Shown: positions 53,056 through 62,341 of the stretch, piece after piece
Position numbering within the stretch: the first letter of the stretch is position 1
Layout of the letters: every line of letters starts with the position of its first letter
Assembly (NCBI GenBank): GCA_021298655.1
Contig: JAJTFK010000003.1
Span: 9,966-73,965 of the forward strand
Source: Cryomorphaceae bacterium
GTDB lineage: Bacteria; Bacteroidota; Bacteroidia; Flavobacteriales; Schleiferiaceae
Length of the DNA stretch: 64,000 nt
Reading direction: 5' to 3'
Program-made: the position numbers and the translations under genes
The notes under the pieces: model-generated
What the model saw: the letters and a program-made list of their open reading frames with translations, nothing else
What the model was told of the DNA's origin: nothing
The model's database searches: none

Positions 53056-53886
53056 GTGACGTGGCGCGAACTTCAGCAGGCATTTGAACAAGTCCGCGGA
53101 CATTTTGGTCCGAGCGAGGCCAAGGCGCAGTGGAGGCGCTGGATTGAAGCCCAAACGGGGAAGCGTTACGCCGAGATTGCGCTGGCTGGTGGGGAGCCGG
53201 CTACCCCCGAGGTACTGAAGGCTTTTGATGCCGACTTGGCGGACCTTCGTTCATACAGGCCTGTTCAGCAAATACTTGGTTTTGCGTATTTTGACGACCG
53301 CAAGTTCCACGTTAACTCGAATGTACTCATTCCGCGGCCTGAGACCGAAGAACTGGTAGCCGAGGCCGCGAGAAGGGCGCCGCAAGGTGCCCGGGTTCTC
53401 GATCTGGGCACGGGCTCAGGGTGCATCCCCGTCGCCCTAAAGCTGCGGAGGCCCGACCTGCAGATCCTTGGACTCGACTGCTCCGAATCCGCGCTCGAGG
53501 TGGCCCGACAAAACGGAACGGAGCATAGCGCAGCAGTCACCTGGTTGCGCGGAGACCTTCACCAATTGCCGCCGGAGGAACTGAAAGTTGAGGTGGTGCT
53601 GAGCAACCCGCCCTACGTCACCCCCGAGGACCCCCTCGAGCCCGAGGTGCGCGACTTTGAGCCGGCGCTTGCGCTTTTTGCGCCCCCAGGAGATCCATTG
53701 TACTTCTACCGCCGCATCCTGGAATGGGCCGACCGACTCGAGGCCCGTCAACTTGGCCTGGAGTGCCACCGAGCGCATGCCGAGGCCACGGCTCAATTGG
53801 CCCGAGAATTCGGCTGGGACTCGACCGCGAGCGTGGACCAATTTGGTGCGCCACGCTGGGTTTGGGGCCTTAAAACCCGAGCCTGA
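53056..53886 (+). CDS. prmC: Peptide chain release factor N5-glutamine methyltransferase
   Basis: A 276-residue SAM methyltransferase that methylates the GGQ glutamine of RF1 and RF2. The SAM-binding DLGTGSGCIP is at residues 116-125, and the catalytic NPPY is at 184-187. IPRPETEEL precedes these as usual. The start is the GTG at 53056, four bases after an exact -7 element. The longer open frame upstream would include the promoter and the ribD region. ligA follows with its own promoter 6 bases after the stop. Confidence 0.95.
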   Translation: MTWRELQQAFEQVRGHFGPSEAKAQWRRWIEAQTGKRYAEIALAGGEPATPEVLKAFDADLADLRSYRPVQQILGFAYFDDRKFHVNSNVLIPRPETEELVAEAARRAPQGARVLDLGTGSGCIPVALKLRRPDLQILGLDCSESALEVARQNGTEHSAAVTWLRGDLHQLPPEELKVEVVLSNPPYVTPEDPLEPEVRDFEPALALFAPPGDPLYFYRRILEWADRLEARQLGLECHRAHAEATAQLAREFGWDSTASVDQFGAPRWVWGLKTRA

Positions 53887-53891
53887 ACCCC

Positions 53892-53899
53892 TACCTTTG
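53892..53899 (+). promoter_or_regulatory. -7 promoter element of ligA
   Basis: TACCTTTG is an exact TAnnTTTG match ending five bases before the ligA ATG at 53905. It lies right after the prmC stop. Confidence 0.65.
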
Positions 53900-53904
53900 G
53901 CGTA

Positions 53905-55920
53905 ATGGCTCCGCACGAACGTATTACCGCCCTCCGCCGCGAACTGCACGAGCACAACCGCCGCTACTACGTCACCGATTCGCCCAGCATCAGCGACGCG
54001 GAATTCGATCGCCTCCTCCGGGAGCTTCAAGACCTCGAAGCCCTGCATCCCGAGTATTTCGACGCCAACAGTCCAACCCAGCGGGTTGGTGGGGGCATCA
54101 TCAAGCACTTTGAGCAGGTGGCCCACCGCCGCCCCATGCTGAGCTTGGCCAATACCTACAGTTTTGACGAACTCGATGAATTTGTGCGACGCGCCGAAGA
54201 GCTGGCCTCAGTGCCCAACCTGGAGTGGAGCGCCGAACTCAAATTTGACGGCGTCGCTATTTCGTTGTGGTACGAAAACGGCGAACTCATCCGAGCCCTT
54301 ACGCGCGGCGACGGCGAGGTAGGAGACGATGTAGTGGTCAACGTTCGAACCATTCGGGAACTGCCGCTGTACCTGCCCGACGAGGCTCCCCGCGACCTCG
54401 AAGTGCGGGGCGAAATCGTCTTTCTTCACGACGACTTTGAGCGCATGAATGCGCGCCGAAGGGAACAGGGTTTGGAGCCATTCGCCAACCCCCGTAACGC
54501 GGCATCGGGAACCCTTAAAATGCAGGATTCGGCCGAGGTTGGCCTCCGGAGGCTGAGCATGTTTGCCTACGCGGCCTTTTCGGCGGACCAGCCCCTTGAA
54601 ACCCACTCCGGCGCACTCGATGCCTTAGCTCGTTGGGGATTTCCGGTTCCGCCGCGTGCCCAACGTTGGGCCCAAAAATGCACCTCGTCCGACGAGCTCA
54701 AGGACTTTCTCACGTTTTGGGACGCGGAGCGCCAGCATTTGCCGGTGGCCACCGACGGCGCCGTGCTCAAAGTGGACCGGGTGGAAGAGCAGCAGCGCTT
54801 GGGGTTCACGGCCAAGGCGCCGCGATGGGCCATTGCCTACAAGTTCAACGCCGAGCAGGCCTGTACCGTCCTGCGCGAAGTGGTGTACCAAGTTGGGCGC
54901 ACTGGGGCGGTAACGCCGGTGGCGGTGCTTGATCCCGTCTGGCTGAGCGGCACCCAAGTTCAGCGCGCCTCGGTACACAACGCGGACCAAATCGCCAAGC
55001 TCGACCTGCACCTCGGAGATTGGGTATGGGTTGAAAAAGGCGGCGAAATCATTCCCAAAATCACCGCAGTGGACCTTGGACGCCGGCCTATTGGCGCGCC
55101 GACCGTCGTTTTTGCTGCGGACTGCCCCGATTGCGGCACCCCGTTGGAGCGCCAAAATGGCGAGGCCCAGCACTTTTGCCCCAATGCCGAACACTGTCCT
55201 CCTCAGATTAAAGGCCGGATCGAGCATTTTATTCACCGCCGCGCCATGGATGTCGACGGTATTGGGATTGAAACCGTGGACCGACTCGTGGACCTGGGTT
55301 GGGTGCGCACTCCGGCCGACCTCTACGACCTCGGTGCCGCAGGCTGGGCGCGCCTCGACAAGTTCAAAGAAAAGTCTGTAGCCAATGCGCTTGCCAGCCT
55401 TGAAGCCAGCCGCAGCATTCCCTACGAGCGCGTACTTTTTGCCCTGGGAATCCGCCACGTAGGCGAAACCGTGGCCAAAAAACTGGCCAAGGCCTTCACC
55501 CACATGGACCGGTTGGCGGCCGCCAGCATGGACGACCTGATTGCGGTACCCGACGTGGGACCTCAGATAGCAGTGAGCATAGCGAGCTGGATGTGCGATC
55601 CGGAACACCAGCGCGAACTCAGCCGACTTAAAGCCCATGGCCTGCAGATGGAAAAAGCTGCGTCCGCTGGTGGCGCGTCGGCGGTGCTCGAGGGCCAAAC
55701 CTTCGTGGTTAGCGGGGTGTTTACCCACTTTAGCCGCGACGGAATCAAGGATGCCGTCGAGCAGCACGGGGGTCGCATCGCCAGCAGCGTCAGCAGCAAA
55801 ACAAACTACCTATTGGCCGGAGAAGGCGTAGGTCCGAGCAAACGCGCCAAAGCCGAAGCCTTGGGCGTAAAATGGTTAACTGAAGAAGAATTTCGCGCAT
55901 GGATTGGCTCTACCGATTAA
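53905..55920 (+). CDS. ligA: NAD-dependent DNA ligase LigA
   Basis: A 671-residue bacterial DNA ligase. HNRRYYVTD and DAEFDRLL form domain Ia, the adenylation lysine is Lys113 in ELKFDGVA, and a four-cysteine zinc finger (CPDCGTP..FCPNAEHC) is near residue 415. Helix-hairpin-helix repeats and a C-terminal BRCT domain (from about residue 590) follow. It seals Okazaki fragments and repair nicks using NAD+. It has its own -7 element and leads into the overlapping DUF6913 gene. Confidence 0.97.
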   Translation: MAPHERITALRRELHEHNRRYYVTDSPSISDAEFDRLLRELQDLEALHPEYFDANSPTQRVGGGIIKHFEQVAHRRPMLSLANTYSFDELDEFVRRAEELASVPNLEWSAELKFDGVAISLWYENGELIRALTRGDGEVGDDVVVNVRTIRELPLYLPDEAPRDLEVRGEIVFLHDDFERMNARRREQGLEPFANPRNAASGTLKMQDSAEVGLRRLSMFAYAAFSADQPLETHSGALDALARWGFPVPPRAQRWAQKCTSSDELKDFLTFWDAERQHLPVATDGAVLKVDRVEEQQRLGFTAKAPRWAIAYKFNAEQACTVLREVVYQVGRTGAVTPVAVLDPVWLSGTQVQRASVHNADQIAKLDLHLGDWVWVEKGGEIIPKITAVDLGRRPIGAPTVVFAADCPDCGTPLERQNGEAQHFCPNAEHCPPQIKGRIEHFIHRRAMDVDGIGIETVDRLVDLGWVRTPADLYDLGAAGWARLDKFKEKSVANALASLEASRSIPYERVLFALGIRHVGETVAKKLAKAFTHMDRLAAASMDDLIAVPDVGPQIAVSIASWMCDPEHQRELSRLKAHGLQMEKAASAGGASAVLEGQTFVVSGVFTHFSRDGIKDAVEQHGGRIASSVSSKTNYLLAGEGVGPSKRAKAEALGVKWLTEEEFRAWIGSTD

Positions 55921-56435
55921 CCGCCCCGCTGCAGCAGCGTGCTTGGCGCAAGGCCGCCGACGACCGACCGACCACCTTGGCATGGCCTGGCTGGGAAAAG
56001 GCACGCCGCATCGGCATCGTTTTTGACGCCCGAGCCGAAGAGGGCTACCTGGAATCCCTGCGTCAAGTGGTTTCGGCCCTCCAAGGGCAGCAGCGCGCCG
56101 TCGCCCTCATTGGGTGGACCGGCGAAATGCGCCCCAAAAACGCCCTGTATTCGGGCCGTCAGCTCATTTTTACCGACGACTTCGCATGGAACGGCGGGGT
56201 TCAAGGGGGCAACGCGCTTGAATTCATGCAAAGCGAATTTGACCTGGTCGTGGCCCTTCACCGGAGTGAAGACAGCCCCATTGACTACCTCGTGGCGCGG
56301 ACTCCGGCGGGCCTCCGCGTGAGCTTGACCGGGGCGAACGACTTTTACGACGTGCGCTACCACAGCGCCGACCGACTTCCTATGGACTACTTTCGCGCAT
56401 TGAGCGCTTGGCTCGCTAAAATCCCTTCCCGATGA
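55899..56435 (+). CDS. DUF6913 family protein
   Basis: A 178-residue cytoplasmic protein with no signal peptide: RRIGIVFDARAEEGYLESL, LIFTDDFAWNG, and DLVVALHRSEDSPIDYLVARTPAGLRV are the recognisable parts. I recognise this as the DUF6913 protein that lies between ligA and dapA in many Bacteroidota; its function is unknown. It overlaps ligA by 22 bases in another frame, and its stop overlaps the dapA ATG (ATGA, 56432-56435), so it is translationally coupled to both. Confidence 0.78.
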   Translation: MDWLYRLTAPLQQRAWRKAADDRPTTLAWPGWEKARRIGIVFDARAEEGYLESLRQVVSALQGQQRAVALIGWTGEMRPKNALYSGRQLIFTDDFAWNGGVQGGNALEFMQSEFDLVVALHRSEDSPIDYLVARTPAGLRVSLTGANDFYDVRYHSADRLPMDYFRALSAWLAKIPSR

Positions 56436-57334
56436 ACGCACGCGTCAACCCCTTTCGCGGAACCGGCATTGCCCTGGTTACCCCATTTACCGCATCCCAC
56501 GCGGTGGACTACCCGGCACTTAAGCGGCTCGTAAACCACTGCATTGAGGGCGGAGTGGACTTTCTCGTCGCCCTAGGTACGACCGCCGAAACGGCCACGT
56601 TGAGCCCCGAAGAAAAGCACCAAGTAATCGAAACCATACTCGAGGCTTCGGCCGGACGCGTGCCGGTGGTGCAGGGGGTGGGCGGCAACGATTCCGCCAA
56701 GGTGGCTTCCGAGCTCAAAGCCGGCCTGACGGCGGGAATTCAGGGCGTACTCAGCGTTTCGCCTTACTACAACAAGCCGACCCAAGAAGGCATTTACCGC
56801 CACTTCTGCTTCATCGCCGAAGCGACCGATCTGCCCATAATCTTGTACAACGTTCCCGGGCGCACAGGGTCCAATATGTCCGCAGCGACCACGCTGCGCA
56901 TCGCCAACGCGGTGCCCCACGCCGTAGCCATCAAGGAAGCAAGCGGCAACCTCGAACAGTCCATGGAAATCATCCACGGTGCTCCGGCGGGCTTTGACGT
57001 GCTCAGCGGCGACGACAACCTGACGCTTCCCCTGATTGCCTGCGGCGCCCACGGCGTGATTTCGGTCAGCGGACAGGGATTCCCGCGGACCTTCAGCCAA
57101 ATGGTGCGCGACGCGCGTCAAGGCAACATGCCCGAAGCCCAAAAAGGCCACTACGCCATGCTCCAATTTACCCAGCAGCTTTTTGCCGAAGGCAATCCGG
57201 GCGGCATCAAGGCGGCGCTGGCCCACCTCGGCATCCTGGAAAACGAGCTGCGCCTCCCGCTTTGGCCGGTTTCCGACGCACTTCGCTCCGCGCTCCATCA
57301 TTCGGTACAGCAACTGAAGCACCACGAATCATGA
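56432..57334 (+). CDS. dapA: 4-hydroxy-tetrahydrodipicolinate synthase
   Basis: A 300-residue TIM-barrel lyase that condenses pyruvate and aspartate semialdehyde, the first committed step of lysine/diaminopimelate synthesis. The Schiff-base lysine is Lys168 (VAIKEASGN), the catalytic tyrosine is Tyr139 in YNVPGRTG, and GTTAETATLS is the usual early motif. Its stop overlaps the bamD ATG (ATGA). Its place in the ligA-bamD block supports a conserved Bacteroidota operon. Confidence 0.96.
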   Translation: MNARVNPFRGTGIALVTPFTASHAVDYPALKRLVNHCIEGGVDFLVALGTTAETATLSPEEKHQVIETILEASAGRVPVVQGVGGNDSAKVASELKAGLTAGIQGVLSVSPYYNKPTQEGIYRHFCFIAEATDLPIILYNVPGRTGSNMSAATTLRIANAVPHAVAIKEASGNLEQSMEIIHGAPAGFDVLSGDDNLTLPLIACGAHGVISVSGQGFPRTFSQMVRDARQGNMPEAQKGHYAMLQFTQQLFAEGNPGGIKAALAHLGILENELRLPLWPVSDALRSALHHSVQQLKHHES

Positions 57335-58116
57335 GAATTTGGCTTCTCGCGGCCGCGACCGCGGCACTTTTCGCCTCGTGCGGCGACTACAACAAAGTCC
57401 TTAAAAGCACCGACCCAGCCTACAAGTTGGAGCGCGCAATTCAGTACTACGACACCAAGAACTTCAGCAAAGCGTACCCGCTCTTTGACGAATTGATGAC
57501 CTCGTACCGAGGTACCACCAAGGCCCAAATCGTTTACCGGTACTTTGCCAAAACGCTGTATGCCCAGCACGAATACCTGCTCGCGTCCTACCACTTTAAG
57601 CGCTTCGCTCAAACCTTTCCGAACGACGATTTTGCCGAAGAATCCGCCTACCTCGGTGCCCACTGCGCCTACCTTGATGCGCCTTCGACCACGCTGGATC
57701 CGGCCTTGACCTACCAGGCAATGGACGAGCTTCAGTTATTTATCAACACGCATCCAGACTCAAAATTTCTTCCCGAAGCGAACGACCAAATCGAGGAACT
57801 GCGCCGGAGGCTTGAAGAAAAGAGCTTCTTGATCGCCAAAGGCTACCACCACCGCAACCAGTTTGCCAGCGCGGTGGTATCCTTCAACGTAATGCTTACC
57901 GATCACCCTTCAAGCCCGCGACGCGAAGAAGCGATGTACTTGAGGGTGGAGTCCGCCTTTAACTACGCCGAAAATTCCATTGAATCCAAGCAGGCGGAGC
58001 GCTTTCGCGACGCCGAAACCTACGTCAAAGAGTACCTCGCGACCTTCCCCGAAGGGCGGTATGCCGGTCAGGTTGCCACGCTTTCCAAGCGCATTGCCGC
58101 ACGTAAGCGAAAATAA
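57331..58116 (+). CDS. bamD: Outer-membrane assembly lipoprotein BamD
   Basis: A 261-residue lipoprotein (LFASC, Cys17) with TPR repeats: YKLERAIQYYDTKNFSKAYPLFDEL, YLLASYHFKRFAQTFPNDDFAEESAYL, and a late RFRDAETYVKEYLATFPEGRYAGQV. BamD is the essential lipoprotein of the beta-barrel assembly machine. The ATG at 57331 overlaps dapA's stop; the upstream frame extension is not real. Length is near the Bacteroidota norm. Confidence 0.93.
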   Translation: MRIWLLAAATAALFASCGDYNKVLKSTDPAYKLERAIQYYDTKNFSKAYPLFDELMTSYRGTTKAQIVYRYFAKTLYAQHEYLLASYHFKRFAQTFPNDDFAEESAYLGAHCAYLDAPSTTLDPALTYQAMDELQLFINTHPDSKFLPEANDQIEELRRRLEEKSFLIAKGYHHRNQFASAVVSFNVMLTDHPSSPRREEAMYLRVESAFNYAENSIESKQAERFRDAETYVKEYLATFPEGRYAGQVATLSKRIAARKRK

Positions 58117-58119
58117 TCG

Positions 58120-58127
58120 TACTTTTG
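58120..58127 (+). promoter_or_regulatory. -7 promoter element before rpoZ
   Basis: TACTTTTG is an exact TAnnTTTG match 33 bases upstream of the rpoZ ATG, so rpoZ and downstream coaBC can be transcribed separately from bamD. Confidence 0.55.
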
Positions 58128-58160
58128 CCCCCCTTAGTGCAACATAGATAACCTCGAACC

Positions 58161-58493
58161 ATGGATAAAGCGCACCTCGCTGCCTCGAAGACCACCAAAA
58201 CATTGGATTTCAATGAGCTGGACGCGGCTACCGGCAATATTTATGAGGCGATAGCCCAGATTTCGCGCCGTGCCGAGCAAATCAACGAGACGCTTCGCGC
58301 CGAAATCAACGATAAACTCGAAGATTTTCAGGTTGTTACCGACAGCCTTGAAGAGGTTTTTGAGAACAAGGAGCAGATCGAAATGTCGCGCCAGTACGAG
58401 TCCCTTCCCAAGCCACACGCCATGGCGGTGCGCGAGTGGCTCGACGGCAAGGTATTTTACCGCTACCCCGAGGTAGACGGCACCAAAGCCTAA
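58161..58493 (+). CDS. rpoZ: RNA polymerase omega subunit (Bacteroidota type)
   Basis: A 110-residue Rpb6-like subunit that helps assemble RNA polymerase. The motif LDAATGNIYEAIAQISRRAEQINETLR is the omega/Rpb6 core, and the C-terminal LPKPHAMAVREWLDGKVFYR is the Bacteroidota form. It follows bamD with its own promoter and precedes coaBC by three bases, the usual order in this phylum. Confidence 0.88.
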   Translation: MDKAHLAASKTTKTLDFNELDAATGNIYEAIAQISRRAEQINETLRAEINDKLEDFQVVTDSLEEVFENKEQIEMSRQYESLPKPHAMAVREWLDGKVFYRYPEVDGTKA

Positions 58494-58496
58494 ATC

Positions 58497-59711
58497 ATGG
58501 TACTGCAGGGTCGCCGCATCCTGCTGGCTGTCAGTGGGGGCATTGCCGCCTACAAGATTCCTTTTTTGGTTCGCCTGCTGCGCCAGTCCGGCGCAGAGGT
58601 CCGCGTTGCCGTAACGCCCGCTGCCGAAACCTTTGTTTCGCCGCTTACGCTTGCCGCCCTAAGTGGGCAACCCGTTGAGCAGCACTTGGTGCTTCAGGGC
58701 GGAGGCCGCACATCCTGGAATAACCACGTTCACCTCGCGGAATGGGCCGAGGCCTTGGTTGTGGCGCCAGCCACCAGCAATACCCTCGCCAAGGCCGCCA
58801 ACGGGCTCTGCGACAACTTGGTTACGTCCTTGGTGCTGTCCGCGAAATGTCCCGTTTTTTGGGCTCCAGCTATGGACTTGGATATGTTTGCGTATCCGGC
58901 AACCCAGCGAAACCTCGAGGTGCTTCGGGGTATGGGGCACTGTGTTTGGCCGTCGCCTGAGGGCGAGTTGGCTTCGGGACTTACGGGCGCCGGACGCATG
59001 GCGGAGCCCGAGTTCATGCACCGCGAACTGGAGCTTCATTTCGGCGTTCGGTCGTTTTGGCGGAATAAGACGCTGCTGCTGACGTCGGGTCCGACGGAGG
59101 AGCCCCTCGACCCGGTTCGCTTTTTGAGCAACGGTTCAAGCGGAAAGATGGGCGAGGAGCTGGCGGCCGAAGCGGAGCTTCGCGGCGCCAAGGTGGTTTG
59201 GGTGCGCGGACCGTTGCGTCGGTCAGACCGATCTTGGACCCGTAGGGTTCGGGTGGTTTCGGTGCGGAGCGCCGCGGAGATGCACGCCGCCGCGCTAGAG
59301 GCCCTGCCCGAAGCCTCGGTCGTCATCGCGGCGGCGGCGGTTGCCGACGTGCGCCCTGCGGCGCAGCGCCATGAAAAAACGCCCAAAGAAGCCCTTACCG
59401 CTCCCCTCGAGCTCGTGCTCAACGACGACATCCTTGCGTCCCTTGCGGCGAATAAAAAAGCGGGGCAATGGATCTTGGGCTTTGCCCTCGAAACCCACGA
59501 CGGAACCGCCTCGGCCCAAGCCAAACTGCGCCGCAAGGGAGCCGACGCCCTGATCCTGAACATGAACACGCCCGAAACCGGGATGGAAGCCGACACCAAC
59601 CAGGTTGCCTTGGTGCGCCGAGATGGCGTGGAGCAGGGGCCTCTAGAAACCAAAAAAACTGCGGCAAGCCGCATCCTGGACTGGGTTGAGCACTACGCCG
59701 CCAACGCGTAA
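58497..59711 (+). CDS. coaBC: Bifunctional phosphopantothenoylcysteine decarboxylase / phosphopantothenate-cysteine ligase
   Basis: A 404-residue CoA-biosynthesis enzyme. The N-terminal flavodoxin-like half (VSGGIAAYKIPFLVRLLRQSG, APATSNTLAKAANGLCDN) is CoaC and the C-terminal half (TSGPTEEPLDPVRFLSN onward) is CoaB. Two CoaC positions differ from E. coli Dfp: PAMD instead of PAMN, and ELASGLTGAGRM with Ser where the catalytic Cys158 (ACGxxGxGRM) is expected. I believe this variant is common in Bacteroidota, so I still call it functional. It starts three bases after rpoZ. Confidence 0.93.
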   Translation: MVLQGRRILLAVSGGIAAYKIPFLVRLLRQSGAEVRVAVTPAAETFVSPLTLAALSGQPVEQHLVLQGGGRTSWNNHVHLAEWAEALVVAPATSNTLAKAANGLCDNLVTSLVLSAKCPVFWAPAMDLDMFAYPATQRNLEVLRGMGHCVWPSPEGELASGLTGAGRMAEPEFMHRELELHFGVRSFWRNKTLLLTSGPTEEPLDPVRFLSNGSSGKMGEELAAEAELRGAKVVWVRGPLRRSDRSWTRRVRVVSVRSAAEMHAAALEALPEASVVIAAAAVADVRPAAQRHEKTPKEALTAPLELVLNDDILASLAANKKAGQWILGFALETHDGTASAQAKLRRKGADALILNMNTPETGMEADTNQVALVRRDGVEQGPLETKKTAASRILDWVEHYAANA

Positions 59712-59720
59712 CTTCACCTC

Positions 59721-60626
59721 GTGAAACGCCGCGCGCTCCTTACCGCCCTTCTGCTGGGATTCCAGTCCCTCGTAGCTCAGGAGTTTTTTGTTGAAGTAAA
59801 AGTTCAAGCCCCAGAGGTTCAAACCAATGACCGACAGGTTTTTACCCAGCTTGAACAAGTTCTCCGCGACCTCATCAACAACCGGGCGTGGACCGAAGAT
59901 ACTTGGGAACAGGTAGAGCGAATCCGGGGCTCCTTTGTCTTCACCATTCGCGACTACGACCAGAGCACGGGCCAAATGTCGGGCAACCTTCAGGTGTCCT
60001 TCGCGCGTCCGGTTTACCAATCGGACTACAATTCCACCACGTTCACCTACCAGGATCCCGACGTGCGCTTTCGCTACCGGCCCAATGAAATCGTGGAATT
60101 CCAACCCAACCAGTTCGGTGACCTCGCTTCGCTTGTGGGGTTTTATGCCTACCTGGCACTCGGTTTGGACGAGGCTTCCTTTGATCCCCAAGCCCGTGCA
60201 TCACTCTTGTCGGCTCAGCAGGTAGCGCAGCTCGCCCAGTCTTCCGGCGCGGGCGGCGGTTGGGATCGCTTTTCGTCCACCCGCAATCGCTTTTGGCTGA
60301 TTGAAGACCTGTTGAACCCGGCCAACGAGGCCTTTCTTCAATCGTGGTACCGCTACCATCGCGATGGACTGGACCGATTGGCCAACCTGGAAACCCAAGG
60401 TCAGGCCAAGCAGGCCATCGCCAACTCGGTGCTCGCCCTCAAACCCGTTCACACCCGCCAACCAAACATCTTTTTGCTTCGTTGGTTTTTTGATGCTAAA
60501 TCCGTGGAAATCCAGCAGGTTTTCTCAGGCGGACCGCAGGTTCCGGTGCAGGAACTGGTGGACGCCCTCCAGGTCATGGACGCATCAAACGCAAGTAAGT
60601 ACGTGAAAATGGCTTCGCCCCGATAG
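59721..60626 (+). CDS. DUF4835 family exported protein
   Basis: A 301-residue protein with a signal peptide (LLTALLLGFQSLVAQE). FFVEVKVQAPEVQTNDRQVFTQLEQVLRDLINNRAW, FARPVYQSDYNSTTFTYQDPDVRF and FYAYLALGLDEASF are the DUF4835 pattern. It is a Bacteroidota-specific envelope protein of unknown function that almost always lies between coaBC and recN, as here. The start is the GTG at 59721, nine bases after the coaBC stop. Confidence 0.88.
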   Translation: MKRRALLTALLLGFQSLVAQEFFVEVKVQAPEVQTNDRQVFTQLEQVLRDLINNRAWTEDTWEQVERIRGSFVFTIRDYDQSTGQMSGNLQVSFARPVYQSDYNSTTFTYQDPDVRFRYRPNEIVEFQPNQFGDLASLVGFYAYLALGLDEASFDPQARASLLSAQQVAQLAQSSGAGGGWDRFSSTRNRFWLIEDLLNPANEAFLQSWYRYHRDGLDRLANLETQGQAKQAIANSVLALKPVHTRQPNIFLLRWFFDAKSVEIQQVFSGGPQVPVQELVDALQVMDASNASKYVKMASPR

Positions 60627-60633
60627 CCCAACC

Positions 60634-60641
60634 TAGGTTTG
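60634..60641 (+). promoter_or_regulatory. -7 promoter element of recN
   Basis: TAGGTTTG matches TAnnTTTG exactly and ends four bases before the recN ATG at 60646. Confidence 0.65.
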
Positions 60642-60645
60642 CGTT

Positions 60646-62322
60646 ATGCTTCGCCGCCTCCACATTGAACGATTTGCCCTCATTGACGAGCTCGACTTGG
60701 ATGTCGCGCCCGGTTTTACGGTGATTACGGGCGAAACGGGTGCAGGTAAGTCCATTTTCCTCGGAGCCTTGCAGCTTGCTTTGGGCGGGCGCGCCGAGTT
60801 TGCGGCAGTGGGTCAACCCGGTTTTAAAAGTGTGGTTGAGGCGGAGTTTTCGGTTGCGGAATCCCGAAAAGCGGAACTTTTCTCGGAGGACTGGGACTGG
60901 TGGGGCGACGGTGCCTTGGCAAGCCTGGTCCTTCGCCGCGAGGTTCATCCGGGCGGACGCAGCCGAGCCTTCATCAACGATTCCCCCGTTCGCCTCGACG
61001 AACTTCGCCGGGTTTCTGGATCGCTGGTCGACATCCACAGCCAGCGCGACGAAGGCTTGTGGGCTCGGAGCGAGGGCATCGCCATGCTGCTGGAGAACTT
61101 TGCGCCCAAGGGCGTAGCCGAGGCCCGTCAAACCTACCTTCGGGCTTGGGAGGTCTTTGGCGACGCGGAACGCGCGCTCCACGAACTTGAATCCGAGCTG
61201 GGGTCCGTGAACGACCCCGAATACCTGCGCTTTGTGGTCCAGGAGCTCAAGGGGCTCGACCTAAAGGCCGGCGAAGAATCCCAACTTCGCCAGCAGCTGG
61301 CCACCCTAAGCCACCAGACGGAACTGCAGGAAGCTGGCTCGGAGGCGCTGCACACCCTGGATCGCGAAGAGCTTGGCTTGGCTGCATTGGCCAGCCAGGT
61401 ACGTCGCGCGGCCGAGCGCGTTGCCCGCCGAACGGGCGCGCACGACGACCTCGTCAACCAGGGAATGGCCCTGGAAGAACTGGTTCGCGAACTGCGTTCC
61501 GCGTGGTCCACGCTGCTGGATCAGCTGGAATCCGATCCCGCTGCGCTGGCCCGCGCCGAAGAACGCCTTGCGGAAATTGACCGCATTCAGCGCAAGCACC
61601 AGGTCTCCTCGGAAGACGAACTCCGGTCGCAGGCCGAGCGCCTCTACCAAAGGCTTGAACTCTGGGAGGAGGGGCAAGACCGAATTGCCCAGGCGCGATC
61701 CGCCCTAAACGATGCCCAAAAGGCGGTCGAACGAGCCGGTGAAGCCTGGAATCGGGCCCTCATGAACGGCGAACCCCCGCTGATTCTCGCCGTGAATGCC
61801 GGACTTGCGGAATTGGCCATGCCCCAAACCCAGTGCGCGGTCCGCGCCCAACTCAGGCCGTCTCCAACCGTGCACGGAACGTATTCCTACCGCTTCGAAT
61901 TCAGCGCCAATCCGGGCCAGGCCATGCAGGAGCTCAGCAAGGTAGCCTCCGGGGGCGAGCGCAGCCGGCTGATGCTGGTGCTCAAGCGCTACTTGGCCGA
62001 ACGCCAGGGTTTGAGTACCGTACTTTTTGACGAAATCGACACCGGTGTTTCGGGCGGAACCGCCGCCAAAATGGCCTTCATGCTCCGAGCCATGAGCAGC
62101 AACGCCCAGGTTTTGGCCATTACGCACCTGCCGCAGGTCGCAGCCAAGGGCTCGCATCATTGGGTGGTTGAAAAGTCGACCGACGGCAAGGCTACGCGGA
62201 CGCAGCTGCGCGTGCTGAGTCCCGCGCAGCGCCTCGACGAAGTAGCGCGCCTCCTGTCCGACGGCAGCCTGAGTGACCTCGCGCTGGCCCAGGCTCGGGC
62301 GCTGATGGCGGCAACCGAGTGA
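60646..62322 (+). CDS. recN: DNA repair protein RecN
   Basis: A 558-residue SMC-like ATPase acting in double-strand-break repair. Walker A GETGAGKS is at residues 29-36, a long coiled coil fills residues about 160-365 (LRQQLATLSHQTELQEAG, LARAEERLAEIDRIQRKH), and the C-terminal ATPase half has VASGGERSRLML and FDEIDTGVSGGTA. Length matches the family. A perfect -7 element ends four bases before the ATG, so it can be transcribed separately from the upstream block. Confidence 0.96.
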   Translation: MLRRLHIERFALIDELDLDVAPGFTVITGETGAGKSIFLGALQLALGGRAEFAAVGQPGFKSVVEAEFSVAESRKAELFSEDWDWWGDGALASLVLRREVHPGGRSRAFINDSPVRLDELRRVSGSLVDIHSQRDEGLWARSEGIAMLLENFAPKGVAEARQTYLRAWEVFGDAERALHELESELGSVNDPEYLRFVVQELKGLDLKAGEESQLRQQLATLSHQTELQEAGSEALHTLDREELGLAALASQVRRAAERVARRTGAHDDLVNQGMALEELVRELRSAWSTLLDQLESDPAALARAEERLAEIDRIQRKHQVSSEDELRSQAERLYQRLELWEEGQDRIAQARSALNDAQKAVERAGEAWNRALMNGEPPLILAVNAGLAELAMPQTQCAVRAQLRPSPTVHGTYSYRFEFSANPGQAMQELSKVASGGERSRLMLVLKRYLAERQGLSTVLFDEIDTGVSGGTAAKMAFMLRAMSSNAQVLAITHLPQVAAKGSHHWVVEKSTDGKATRTQLRVLSPAQRLDEVARLLSDGSLSDLALAQARALMAATE

Positions 62323-62329
62323 TTTTGCC

Positions 62330-62337
62330 GATATTTG
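62330..62337 (+). promoter_or_regulatory. Possible -7 element of fabI
   Basis: GATATTTG has seven matches to TAnnTTTG and ends four bases before the fabI ATG at 62342. Confidence 0.4.
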
Positions 62338-62341
62338 CCCC

